DNA of 64,000 bases from Prevotella sp. (GTDB lineage Bacteria; Bacteroidota; Bacteroidia; Bacteroidales; Bacteroidaceae). The stretch lies in contig JAFVGZ010000018.1 in assembly GCA_017478025.1 (NCBI GenBank), forward strand, positions 62,001 to 126,000, in the 5' to 3' direction. Positions 41,759-50,084 of the stretch are shown here, one piece after another (within the stretch, counting starts at the first letter, position 1; the number at the start of each line of letters is the position of its first letter). The translations under genes were made by a program, and so were the position numbers. The notes beneath the pieces are model-generated. The model worked only from the letters and a program-made list of their open reading frames with translations, was not told the origin of the DNA and did not search any database.

Positions 41759-42246
41759 GCAATATGTTCGGCAAAGCAATACAGTTTCTCAAAGAACATA
41801 AGGAGATTGCCCTCGCCACGTGTGAGGGCAATCTGCCTAAGTTGCGTGTCTTCCAGGTAATGAAGCAGGAGGGGCATGTACTTTATTTTGCCACCTCTGC
41901 CCATAAAGCTGTCTATAGGGAGTTACGTCATAACCCTAATGTGGAGATTATGGCGTACGCCGATAATGTCTCTGTCCGCTGCTCTGGGATGGTGAACTTT
42001 AACGTGGAGGACGATGTGAAACGCTGGATATATGACAATAACCCCGTGCTGCCTCGTCTCTACACCAGCTATGATCAGCTGGAGTATTTCTGTCTGCCTA
42101 TAGCGGCAATGGATTATTATGACCTGACGCCCACTCCCCCTGTCTTTGAGCATTTTGATCTTATAGCCGGTGAAGTGGAGCAGGGGTTTGTAGGTAACAG
42201 GTTTACGCCTGCTCCTCAAACACATACCCAAAGCCGGTGCGACTGA
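41752..42246 (+). CDS. Pyridoxamine 5'-phosphate oxidase-like flavin-binding protein
   Basis: This 164-residue split-barrel protein has FLKEHKEIALATCEGNLPKLRVFQVMKQEGHVLYFATSAHKAVYRELRHNPNVEIMAYA, the family FMN-binding pattern. SVRCSGMVNFNVEDDVKRWIYDNNPVLPRLY follows. It probably reduces or binds a small substrate with FMN; the substrate is unknown. It is translationally coupled to the cupin gene. Its last 44 nt overlap, on the opposite strand, the end of the Na/Pi transporter gene. Confidence 0.88.
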   Translation: MVSNMFGKAIQFLKEHKEIALATCEGNLPKLRVFQVMKQEGHVLYFATSAHKAVYRELRHNPNVEIMAYADNVSVRCSGMVNFNVEDDVKRWIYDNNPVLPRLYTSYDQLEYFCLPIAAMDYYDLTPTPPVFEHFDLIAGEVEQGFVGNRFTPAPQTHTQSRCD

Positions 42247-44167
42247 CAATGTTCTGAGCATACGGTCCCAGCTTCTTCCTCAGACGTGTGACGTTGACGT
42301 TTATGGTACGGTCTGTGACTATGACGCCTTGCCATATAGTATCCATCATTTGCTGGCGTGATACGACCTTACCCATGTTGGCCATCAGTTGGTGGAGCAG
42401 CGCGAACTCTGTGGGGGTAAGTTTCACGAGGATACCGTCAACGGTTATGCTCTTTTTCTCGGTGTTCAGGTGCAGGCCTTTGTACGCCAGCAGATGTTTA
42501 CCCAAACGTGCTTCAACGATGTTCATGACATAATCGCCTATCTTCTCGCAGTCCGCTATGATGTCATTGTAGAGCGTATAGAGCGCATAGGAATGCTGGT
42601 GTGAGTCGCTTTCTGTGATGGTCTCATGCCTTATCTGGTCTCTCAGTCCGTTGATGTCGCTCTCTATGGATTGCGAGTCGGCGAGTGAGAGGTCTTCGCG
42701 ACGTCCGCTCACCACGACATTCATCTGCACCAGAGCCTCGTTCACCAGTCGGAGCATGTCCTGCAGTCTGGCGTATTGCCCGGTTGTAAAGTCCTCCTTG
42801 TGTTCGCGCAGGTGCTTAACGGTGCGTGCTATCTTATAGCAGGCATCGCCGACTGACTCCAGTTCACCTATCTGTCTGAGCATCACGCGCGTCTTCTCCT
42901 TTGTGTCATCAGAGAGGTGCTCATTGCTCACCTGCTCCAGATAGTTCGCTATCTCTATCTCCATATTGTCGGCTATGGTCTCATAGTTCTCAATGCGAGC
43001 ATATTGACTCGCAAACTCCTTCTTGTCCTTTTCGTCTATGAGTGTGCACAGCATGCCAAACATGCGCAGCATACGCTCTGCAAAATGCACTATCTCCTTC
43101 TGTGCCTGCAGCACGGCAATCTCAGGTGTCTGTATCACGCCGCCGCTGATGAAGTGCAGCGTAGTGGGCAGCGTCACATCGTTCTTGTTTGCAGGCAGGA
43201 TGCGGCACACTATTCGCTCCATCTGGGGAATAAAGCCGATGAGCAGGGCCGTGTTGAGAATGTTAAAGCAGGTATGGAACATTGCCAGCACCACCGGTAT
43301 GCGTTCCGCCTGTCCTGTTGCCGCAGGGTCATATCCCACGATGCCGCACACCATATCCACGAAGGGATAGAACACACAGAGCACCCAGATGACGCCAAAG
43401 ACATTGAACAGCAGGTGTGCCAGGGCTGCCCGCCTTGCGTCAATGCCGGCACCCAGGGCTGCAAGATTGGCTGTTGCCGTAGTGCCGATATTCTCGCCCA
43501 TCACCAGGGCAATACCCATGTATATGGGCAGCACGCCGGTAGAGCAGAGCAGAATGGTAATAGCCATCACCGCTGCCGATGACTGCACGATGCAGGTGAT
43601 GATGGTGCCGGCAGCCAGGAAGGCCAGAATGGTGAAATAGCTGCCCGTATCAAATGAGGCAAAGAACTCGATGACATCGGGATTGTGTGCCAAATCCATA
43701 TCGCGCCCCACGCTGCTCAGCATGACGAGCGACCAAAAGAGGAACGCCAATCCAAAGAGGAAATCGCCTGCCACGCGGTGGCGCTTCTTGTATATGAGCA
43801 CCATACCGATGAGGAAGGCTGGGAACACCACTATGGTCAGGTCGATGTTGTAGCCCAGCGACATAATCCACGCCGTGAGGGTGGTGCCGATGTTGGCACC
43901 CATGATGACTGAGATAGCCTGTGCCAGTGTGAGCAGTCCTGCCGAGACGAATGATACCGTCATCACGGTCGTGGCCGATGACGACTGCACGGCACAGGTC
44001 AGCATTGTGCCTGTCAGCATGCCGCTCAGCCTGTTTCCTGTCATGCGGGCTAAGATGTGTCGCAAGCCTGGACCTGCCATTTTCTGCAGGGCATCACTCA
44101 TGGTCTTCATTCCATAGATGAGCAACGCCAGAGTGCCAAGTAGCTTGAAAAATAATTCGATAGTCAT
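42203..44167 (-). CDS. Na/Pi cotransporter fused to PhoU-like and OmpR-type DNA-binding domains
   Basis: At 654 residues, this protein has three parts. Residues about 1-320 are a Na+/phosphate cotransporter with two inverted-repeat signatures, VQSSSATTVMTVSFV near 60-75 and CIVQSSAAVMAITILL near 200. Residues about 335-550 are helical and PhoU-like (HFAERMLRMFGMLCTLIDEKD, RQIGELESVGDACYKIART, LVNEALVQMN). Residues about 564-654 are a winged-helix effector domain of OmpR/PhoB type (VKLTPTEFALLHQLMANMGKVVSRQQMMDTIW, RTINVNVTRLRKKLG, GFGYVFE). The first two parts are a known combination. The DNA-binding third is unusual and would make a transporter that reports directly to DNA. No frameshift or internal stop separates the parts. 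Confidence 0.9.
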   Translation of the reverse strand: MTIELFFKLLGTLALLIYGMKTMSDALQKMAGPGLRHILARMTGNRLSGMLTGTMLTCAVQSSSATTVMTVSFVSAGLLTLAQAISVIMGANIGTTLTAWIMSLGYNIDLTIVVFPAFLIGMVLIYKKRHRVAGDFLFGLAFLFWSLVMLSSVGRDMDLAHNPDVIEFFASFDTGSYFTILAFLAAGTIITCIVQSSAAVMAITILLCSTGVLPIYMGIALVMGENIGTTATANLAALGAGIDARRAALAHLLFNVFGVIWVLCVFYPFVDMVCGIVGYDPAATGQAERIPVVLAMFHTCFNILNTALLIGFIPQMERIVCRILPANKNDVTLPTTLHFISGGVIQTPEIAVLQAQKEIVHFAERMLRMFGMLCTLIDEKDKKEFASQYARIENYETIADNMEIEIANYLEQVSNEHLSDDTKEKTRVMLRQIGELESVGDACYKIARTVKHLREHKEDFTTGQYARLQDMLRLVNEALVQMNVVVSGRREDLSLADSQSIESDINGLRDQIRHETITESDSHQHSYALYTLYNDIIADCEKIGDYVMNIVEARLGKHLLAYKGLHLNTEKKSITVDGILVKLTPTEFALLHQLMANMGKVVSRQQMMDTIWQGVIVTDRTINVNVTRLRKKLGPYAQNIVSRTGFGYVFEEQA

Positions 44168-45037
44168 ATTAATAGCATTTTAATTGCGTTGCAAAGATAC
44201 ACAAACTTAACCAAACAGACTAATAAACTGGGTTACAATTCGGTTACGATTGCAGATATGGGAGCTGTAATCGTTGTTTTTTCCGTGGGTGTGTCTGTTT
44301 TATATTGATGTTTGTGGGATATTTGCAGGAAAAACAGGAGGCGATGTGTCCTCATGTCTCAGTTGTTAGTGATGCTGATAATGATGCCGGTTATTGTGAT
44401 GCTGATAATGATGTGTGTTATTATGATGGCTGATTGTGATGGCTGACGATTGCGACGTGAGATACGTCGCCTCCTGTGCTACAACATTTTGGGCGATAGG
44501 ACAAAAGTGACATTTATGCAGAAAATACATATTTATTCGTGCTCTACAGTCGATTATTTTCCACGACAAAATATATTTTTGCGTATATGCGCTAAAATGG
44601 CCGGTTTTGTAAAGTATTGTTATATAGGAGGTTAGTGTTTGGTGTATTAAAATTGGATTTTCTAAAGGGTAAAAATGGGACAATATAGCGGTATCAGAGG
44701 TGAATTTTTGGCCTGTCCGCGAGTAACTTTAAGGGTGTCGCGGAGTAACTTTAAGGGGGTAAAAGACCTACTTCGAGGGGGTTAAAGTTACTCGGGGACC
44801 CTGCGAAGGGTCATTTTGGCTCTCCTGGAAGTTTTTTAGCGATTTTTTAGAGGTTTTTTCATAGGGAGTTGATGCATAGTTATTCATAGGATTTATGCAA
44901 CAATTGGTCTTCTGCTATGACGATGTTCCGTAAGCCTATGGAAAGGTGATTTCTATGCTTTCTTTTTCGCAAACTGAGCCGTAAGATCAACAAAATGTGC
45001 TATTTTTCCGACTTGCAGATGTAAAAGAACACATTTT
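44168..45037. other. Long intergenic region before the AraC regulator
   Basis: About 870 bp without a credible gene. A low-complexity stretch of TGATGCTGATAATGATG-type repeats lies at 44366-44450; its reverse frame encodes only HYQHHNNRHH-like residues. Then come the AGTAACTTTA array at 44720-44797, T-rich tandem pieces (TTTTTTAG) near 44830-44865, and the AraC promoter at 45053-45082. Confidence 0.75.
44720..44797. repeat. GAGTAACTTTAAGG array with inverted unit
   Basis: Two direct units (GAGTAACTTTAAGGGTGTCG and GAGTAACTTTAAGGGGG), then GTAAAAGACCTACTTCGAGG, then the inverted form GTTAAAGTTACTCGGGG. Units are about 20-22 bp. The words GTAAAAGACCTACT and AGTAACTT link it to the arrays at 3311 and 14177. 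Confidence 0.85.
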
Positions 45038-45052
45038 ATGAAAAAAAAAGCA

Positions 45053-45082
45053 TTGCAGTTTCGGAAAAATAGACTAATTTTG
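45053..45082 (+). promoter_or_regulatory. Promoter of the AraC-family regulator
   Basis: TTG (45053-45055) and TAATTTTG (45075-45082) with 19-nt spacing, a good Bacteroidetes match. This makes ATGs before 45086 unlikely starts. Confidence 0.7.
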
Positions 45083-45109
45083 CACATGAGTTTGCAAAAA
45101 CGAACATAT

Positions 45110-46042
45110 ATGAAACTACAAAACCTAAAACCTCCCATAGGCAGAGACACATACAGAATAGGCGACAGCGATGATCTGGTGGTGACCGAAAATGTGTGCA
45201 CCATTCCTTCCGGCACTTTCTATATGGAGGATTACGGCCTCATTATCGTTTGCACATCGGGCCGTGCTCAGTTGGAGTATGACGGTGTGCTGACTCAGAT
45301 GAAGGAGAATGACCTCTTCCTATATATGGCTCATAGCGTGGCATCCAACTTTATGGCCACGACAGATTTCAAGTGTCGGCAGATATGGTTCTCCCGGAGC
45401 GGACTATTCAATATCAATATCTTTACGCAAGCGAGCCTTGCTGATATCCCGCATCTGAAGTTGAATCCTGTGACCCATCTCAACGGAGAGGAAGTGAAGT
45501 TGCTGGACAACTATTTTGATTTGATTATCAGCAGGATGAAGAACATCTCCGTAGGACTCTATCCAGACATTGCCCGTGCTCTCATAGGTACGATGATGCT
45601 GGAGATGATGGAGATCATGCGACGCACCAAGCCTGAGAACCGCGCATTTCCTGACAGCATGCAGGCGATGGCGTTTGCCGCAGAGGAGAACAGTGGCCGG
45701 GTTCATAAACGACGTATCACGGATCAGTTTATGCGGCTGGTGGAGCAGAGCGACGGGCGCATACGCAAGGTGGAGGAATATGCCAACATGCTGAATATCA
45801 CCCCGAAATATCTTTCGACCGTTATGAAGGAAGTGATGAACCGCAAACCGAGTGTGTTTATCAAACTCTTCACAATGAGGGCCATTGAGCACCGTCTGCG
45901 CTATACGGATATGACAATGCAGGAGATAGCTAATGACCTGAAGTTTCCGAACGCCTCATTCTTTGGCAAATACTTCAAAGAGCAAATGGGAATGACCCCT
46001 ATGGAGTACCGAGTGAAATACTATGCTAAGACCAAGAGATAA
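45110..46042 (+). CDS. AraC-family transcriptional regulator
   Basis: The product is about 310 residues. The N-terminal half is a cupin-like sensing domain (YMEDYGLIIVCTSGRAQLEYDGVL). The C-terminal 100 residues hold the two AraC helix-turn-helix units: VEEYANMLNITPKYLSTVMKEVMNRKPSVFIK and TMQEIANDLKFPNASFFGKYFKEQMGMTPMEYR. The frame is open from 45038, but the promoter at 45053-45082 lies inside that extension, so 45110 (MKLQNLKPPIGRDTYR) is preferred. It is just upstream of the patatin and export genes. A pair of 19-bp direct repeats before tolC (48357, 48391) is a candidate target. Confidence 0.93.
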   Translation: MKLQNLKPPIGRDTYRIGDSDDLVVTENVCTIPSGTFYMEDYGLIIVCTSGRAQLEYDGVLTQMKENDLFLYMAHSVASNFMATTDFKCRQIWFSRSGLFNINIFTQASLADIPHLKLNPVTHLNGEEVKLLDNYFDLIISRMKNISVGLYPDIARALIGTMMLEMMEIMRRTKPENRAFPDSMQAMAFAAEENSGRVHKRRITDQFMRLVEQSDGRIRKVEEYANMLNITPKYLSTVMKEVMNRKPSVFIKLFTMRAIEHRLRYTDMTMQEIANDLKFPNASFFGKYFKEQMGMTPMEYRVKYYAKTKR

Positions 46043-46052
46043 GCATGATATT

Positions 46053-48302
46053 ATGAAAAAAACGATATTGATATTAGTTGCGTTGCTGACATGCGTACTG
46101 GCTAATGCGCAAAGTGACAGCGTCTATGCTAACCGAAAGAAGGTGGGCATCGTGCTGAGTGGCGGCGGTGCCAAGGGTATGGCGCACATCGGCGTGCTGA
46201 AGGTGCTGGAGAAGGCCGGTATCCCTGTAGATTACGTGACGGGCACATCGATGGGCAGCATCATCGGCGGCCTGTATTCCATAGGTTATAACGCCAATGC
46301 GCTCGACTCGCTGGTGCGCGTGCAGGACTGGAGCTACGTGATAAGCGACAAGGAGGATATGCGCAACCAGAGCATCAATGACCGCAAGAAGCAGAACACC
46401 TATTTTATTACTACAGGCCTGACCATCGGCAAGAAGGATATGAATGCCGGCGGCATCATCAAAGGCAAGAACCTGGCTGAGCTGTTTCAGAAACTCTGCG
46501 TAGGCTATACCGACTCCATTGACTTCTCAAAGGATTTGCAGATACCGTTCTCGTGCGTAGCAACTGATATCATCACCAACAACGAATATGACTTCCACAG
46601 CGGCCGCTTGCCACAGGCCATGCGTGCCTCGATGTCAATCCCCGCTGCCTTCTCGCCTGTGAGACTGGGCGATATGGTGCTCGTAGATGGCGGCTTGAAG
46701 AACAACTATCCTGCCGACATTGCCCGCGAGATGGGAGCAGAGGTCATCATTGGCGTCACCGTGCAGGGCCCTCCAAAGGTAGCTGAGGATATGGGCGGCA
46801 CGATGAGCATCATAAGCCAGATTGTGGACGTGAACTGTAAGAACAAGTATGACGAGAACCTGGCCATTACCGACCTTCATGTGCCCGTAAACACAAAGGG
46901 CTTCAACGCCGCCAGTTTTACTCCGGCTGCCATCGACACGCTGATACGCCGAGGCGAGGAAGAGGCTATGCGCCATTGGGACGAGATTATAGCCCTGAAG
47001 AAGATAATCGGCATAGACGAGAATTTCCATCCAGTCATCCATCAGCCGCTGCGCCCAGGGGTGCTGACCGAGAAGCAACGCGTGACGGGGTTCACCTTTG
47101 AGAATATGACGCCGCAGGCAGAGCGCTTCGTGAGGCAGAAGTTTCACCTGAACAAGGTGGACAGCATAGATGCAAAACTGGAGCAGCAGATTACCACCAC
47201 TATGCGCGTGGACCTTTTCTATCAGACGGCAGAGTGCCGCTTGGTGCCTGATGGTGACGGAGTGCGCGCCATCCTCTCGGCAGGCCAGCGTAAGTCGGTG
47301 CAGCTGCATGCGGGATTCCGTTTCGATACGGAGGAATATGCTACTGTACAGGCCGGACTTGACATCCCTCTGAAGACAGCCATACCCGTCAATACGGAGA
47401 TCACGCTGCGACTGGGCAAGCGACTGAAGACACGTGCCGAGCTGACGGTACACCCACGAAGCTTCACCAGACCTACTGCCAGCTTTGAGTTCTGCAGGAA
47501 TGATGTGGATGTCTATCTGAAAGGCGAGCGCTCATTCAACATTCTGTACAACCAGTTCCAAGGTGAGCTGACCCCCATCAACTTCAATCTGAAGAACTTC
47601 AATCTTCAGTTCGGCGTGCGTTGGGACTACATGCATTACCGCAATAAGCTGGGGGCAGAGGACACGCCTGAGCTGACGCTGCGTGATGAGCATTTCTTCA
47701 GTTACCGTGCCCGTCTGACCTACAACAGCGAGGACAGCTGGTATTTCCCCACAAGGGGTGCCAGGCTGAATGCGGAGTATTCATATCTTACGAATAATAT
47801 GGCCAAGCTCTACGTTCGCGATGCAGAGGGAAACCGACAGGGGAATACCGCCGGCATGAGCGACGTGAGTGCCAACTGGCGTATGTCATTTACCATCGGC
47901 GGGCGTTTCACTATCCAGCCCATGCTGTACGGCCGTCTGCTCTTCGGCGCTGTGGTTCCCACTGTCTTTGGCAATAACATAGGCGGTGAATGGTTCGGGC
48001 ATTACGTGCAGCAGCAGATGCCGTTTGCAGGCATCGGACACATGGAGTATATCGCGAAGCAGTTTGCTGCCGCACAGCTGCAACTGCAGCAGCGCATCGG
48101 TGACAACCATTACGCGTTGGTCCGTGTGGCATTCGGGCAGCAGGCTGACAAGCTGAAGGAACTCTTTGACAACCGTACGATGTTTGGCGTGCAGGCAGCC
48201 TATTACTTCAATACAATCTTCGGTCCCCTCGGGGCTACGCTCGGTTATAGCAACCATACGAAGAAAGCGTATTTCTTCCTGAACCTCGGTTATGAGTTCT
48301 GA
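46053..48302 (+). CDS. Patatin-like phospholipase with POTRA-like region and outer-membrane beta-barrel
   Basis: This protein of about 749 residues has a signal peptide (MKKTILILVALLTCVLANAQ). The patatin domain has the oxyanion loop VLSGGGAKGMAHIGVLKVL (35-52), nucleophile Ser66 in GTSMGS and catalytic Asp in LVDGGLKNNYP near 212. A POTRA-like stretch follows at about 345 (RVTGFTFENMTPQAERFV). A C-terminal BamA/Omp85-like barrel ends in FFLNLGYEF with the terminal Phe. The layout matches PlpD-type (type Vd) autotransporter lipases, with the lipase anchored or released at the outer membrane. The upstream extension to 46023 overlaps the AraC gene and lacks a signal peptide, so it is rejected. 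Confidence 0.92.
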   Translation: MKKTILILVALLTCVLANAQSDSVYANRKKVGIVLSGGGAKGMAHIGVLKVLEKAGIPVDYVTGTSMGSIIGGLYSIGYNANALDSLVRVQDWSYVISDKEDMRNQSINDRKKQNTYFITTGLTIGKKDMNAGGIIKGKNLAELFQKLCVGYTDSIDFSKDLQIPFSCVATDIITNNEYDFHSGRLPQAMRASMSIPAAFSPVRLGDMVLVDGGLKNNYPADIAREMGAEVIIGVTVQGPPKVAEDMGGTMSIISQIVDVNCKNKYDENLAITDLHVPVNTKGFNAASFTPAAIDTLIRRGEEEAMRHWDEIIALKKIIGIDENFHPVIHQPLRPGVLTEKQRVTGFTFENMTPQAERFVRQKFHLNKVDSIDAKLEQQITTTMRVDLFYQTAECRLVPDGDGVRAILSAGQRKSVQLHAGFRFDTEEYATVQAGLDIPLKTAIPVNTEITLRLGKRLKTRAELTVHPRSFTRPTASFEFCRNDVDVYLKGERSFNILYNQFQGELTPINFNLKNFNLQFGVRWDYMHYRNKLGAEDTPELTLRDEHFFSYRARLTYNSEDSWYFPTRGARLNAEYSYLTNNMAKLYVRDAEGNRQGNTAGMSDVSANWRMSFTIGGRFTIQPMLYGRLLFGAVVPTVFGNNIGGEWFGHYVQQQMPFAGIGHMEYIAKQFAAAQLQLQQRIGDNHYALVRVAFGQQADKLKELFDNRTMFGVQAAYYFNTIFGPLGATLGYSNHTKKAYFFLNLGYEF

Positions 48303-48428
48303 CATTCCCTTGGCTGAGCCACCCCTTGCAGGGGAGGGCAATGAACGAAAAGGGAAGCAGGGGAAATGTAACAATGGTCGAAAGCATAAAGCAGGGAAAC
48401 TGTAACAATAAATAGAAGAAATAAAGTC
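48303..48428. other. GC-rich repeat and paired direct repeats before tolC
   Basis: A GC-rich element (CCACCCCTTGCAGGGGAGGG) follows the patatin stop. Then GCAGGGGAAATGTAACAAT (48357-48375) and GCAGGGAAACTGTAACAAT (48391-48409), 17 of 19 bases identical and 34 bp apart, precede the tolC start. They could be regulator sites. Confidence 0.65.
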
Positions 48429-49937
48429 ATGAAGAAGAGAAAATCTGAATGGACGATGATGGTCCGGGCGGTTATGCTCGGGATGCTGTTGTCGTTGCCT
48501 ATGGCCGGAGGTGCGCAACGGATGTTGACGCTCGACAGTTGCAGGGCAATGGCATTGAGAAACAACAAACAGATGGGTGTGGCGAGGATAAAGCAGGAGG
48601 TGAACACCAACCTGCGTAAGTCTGCGCGCACACAGTATCTGCCAAAGGTGAATGCGCTGGGCGGCTATGTGCTGATGAGCAGAGAGATGTCGCTCCTGAA
48701 TGATGACCAGAAGGCAGCTCTGCGGAATATGGGCACGAGTGCTACGGGCAAGTTGCAGGATGCATTGTCGCCGCTGATGTCTCATTTGCCATCTGCCACA
48801 CAGGACAAGATAGGCCAGGATCTGGGGCAGTTTGCAGGAGTGCTGAACCAAGTCGGAGCAGGCTTGGTGGATGGCTTCCGTACTGACACGCGCAATATGT
48901 TTGCGGGTGCGGTAACGGTGACCCAGCCCGTGTTTATGGGCGGTGCCATCGTGGCAGCCAACAAGATGGCTGACATCAACGAGCAGATAGCAGCAAACTC
49001 ATTGGAGATGAAGCGCCAGAACACCTTATATAATATAGAACAGGCATACTGGCAGGTAGTGTCGCTTAGGCATAAGCAGACACTCGCTGAGAGTTATGTG
49101 GCACTCGTCAGAAAGCTGAACGGCGATGTGCAGAAGATGATAGACCAAGGCGTGGCTACGAAAGGCGACGGCCTGAGCGTCAGCGTGAGAGTAAACGAGG
49201 CAGAGATGGCGCTGACACAGGTGACTGACGGGTTGGAACTCTCGAAGATGTTCCTGTGCCAGCTGTGCGGGCTGCCCGAGGATGAGCAGATCGTGCTGGC
49301 TGACGAAGAGCGTAAGGAACTCTTTACAGAGGCTCAGATAGCTGAGGGAGCCGGTGCGGTGATACCTGCCGATGCATCCATAGCCCTGGAGAACAGGCCT
49401 GAGCTGAAGGTGTTGCAGAACACGGTGGACCTGTCAAGCCAGGCCACAAACGCGCTGAAAGCCGGCAACATGCCACAGGTGCTGCTCACGGGAGGCTATG
49501 CCGTGACAAATCCGAACACCTTCAATGGCTTTGAGAAGAAGTTTGGAGGAGTATGGAACATGGCTGTCGTGGTGAGAGTGCCCGTGTGGAATTGGGGTGA
49601 CGTGAAGTACAAGGTGCGTGCCTCTAAGGGTACTACGGCAATGGCAAAGCTCGAGCTCGACGATGCACGCGAGATGGTGAACCTGCAAGTGCGTCAGAAT
49701 AACTTCAAGGTGAAGGAGGCGCAGAAGAAGCTCACGATGGCTCTGTCAAATGTTGCTAATGCTGAGGAGAACCTGCGCATGGCCAACCTTGCCTTCAAGG
49801 AGGGTACTGCATCGCACACCACCGTAATGGAGGCGCAGACAGCATGGAACCAGGCTCAGTCGCAGAAGATTGACGCGGAGATTGGTGTCAAGCTGAGTCA
49901 GGTAGAGCTGGAGAAGGCACTGGGTATCTTGGAGTGA
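48429..49937 (+). CDS. TolC-family outer-membrane efflux protein
   Basis: This 502-residue outer-membrane channel protein has a signal peptide ending near AGGAQ, then LTLDSCRAMALRNNKQMGVARIKQEVNTNLRKSARTQYLPKVNALGGY, the first coiled-coil half. The second half repeats the pattern (VAVVVRVPVWNWGDVKYKVRASKG, LAFKEGTASHTTVMEAQTAWNQAQSQKIDAEIGVKLSQVELEKALG). A region of about 50 residues after 95 (DALSPLMSHLPSATQDKIGQD) is larger than usual. It opens an export operon with HlyD and two permeases. A 126-bp heptanucleotide repeat separates it from hlyD. Confidence 0.93.
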   Translation: MKKRKSEWTMMVRAVMLGMLLSLPMAGGAQRMLTLDSCRAMALRNNKQMGVARIKQEVNTNLRKSARTQYLPKVNALGGYVLMSREMSLLNDDQKAALRNMGTSATGKLQDALSPLMSHLPSATQDKIGQDLGQFAGVLNQVGAGLVDGFRTDTRNMFAGAVTVTQPVFMGGAIVAANKMADINEQIAANSLEMKRQNTLYNIEQAYWQVVSLRHKQTLAESYVALVRKLNGDVQKMIDQGVATKGDGLSVSVRVNEAEMALTQVTDGLELSKMFLCQLCGLPEDEQIVLADEERKELFTEAQIAEGAGAVIPADASIALENRPELKVLQNTVDLSSQATNALKAGNMPQVLLTGGYAVTNPNTFNGFEKKFGGVWNMAVVVRVPVWNWGDVKYKVRASKGTTAMAKLELDDAREMVNLQVRQNNFKVKEAQKKLTMALSNVANAEENLRMANLAFKEGTASHTTVMEAQTAWNQAQSQKIDAEIGVKLSQVELEKALGILE

Positions 49938-49939
49938 GG

Positions 49940-50065
49940 ATTGACCATTGACCATTGAGGATTGACCATTGAGCATTGAGCATTGACCATTGAGCATTGA
50001 CCATTGAGCATTGAGCATTGAGCATTGACCATTGAGCATTGAGGATTGAGCATTGAGGATTGAGA
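49940..50065. repeat. Heptanucleotide array, 18 units of ATTGASS
   Basis: Eighteen consecutive 7-bp units (ATTGACC, ATTGAGC, ATTGAGG in mixed order) between tolC and hlyD. Such an array could gain or lose units and change the gene spacing. Confidence 0.95.
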
Positions 50066-50084
50066 ATTATAATTTAAGAGTATT

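Noticed and set aside
44366-44683. A 105-codon minus-strand frame ending in His/Asn/Gln repeats
   Set aside because: It is produced by TGATGCTGATAATGATG-type low-complexity DNA; no domain, promoter or ribosome-binding site.
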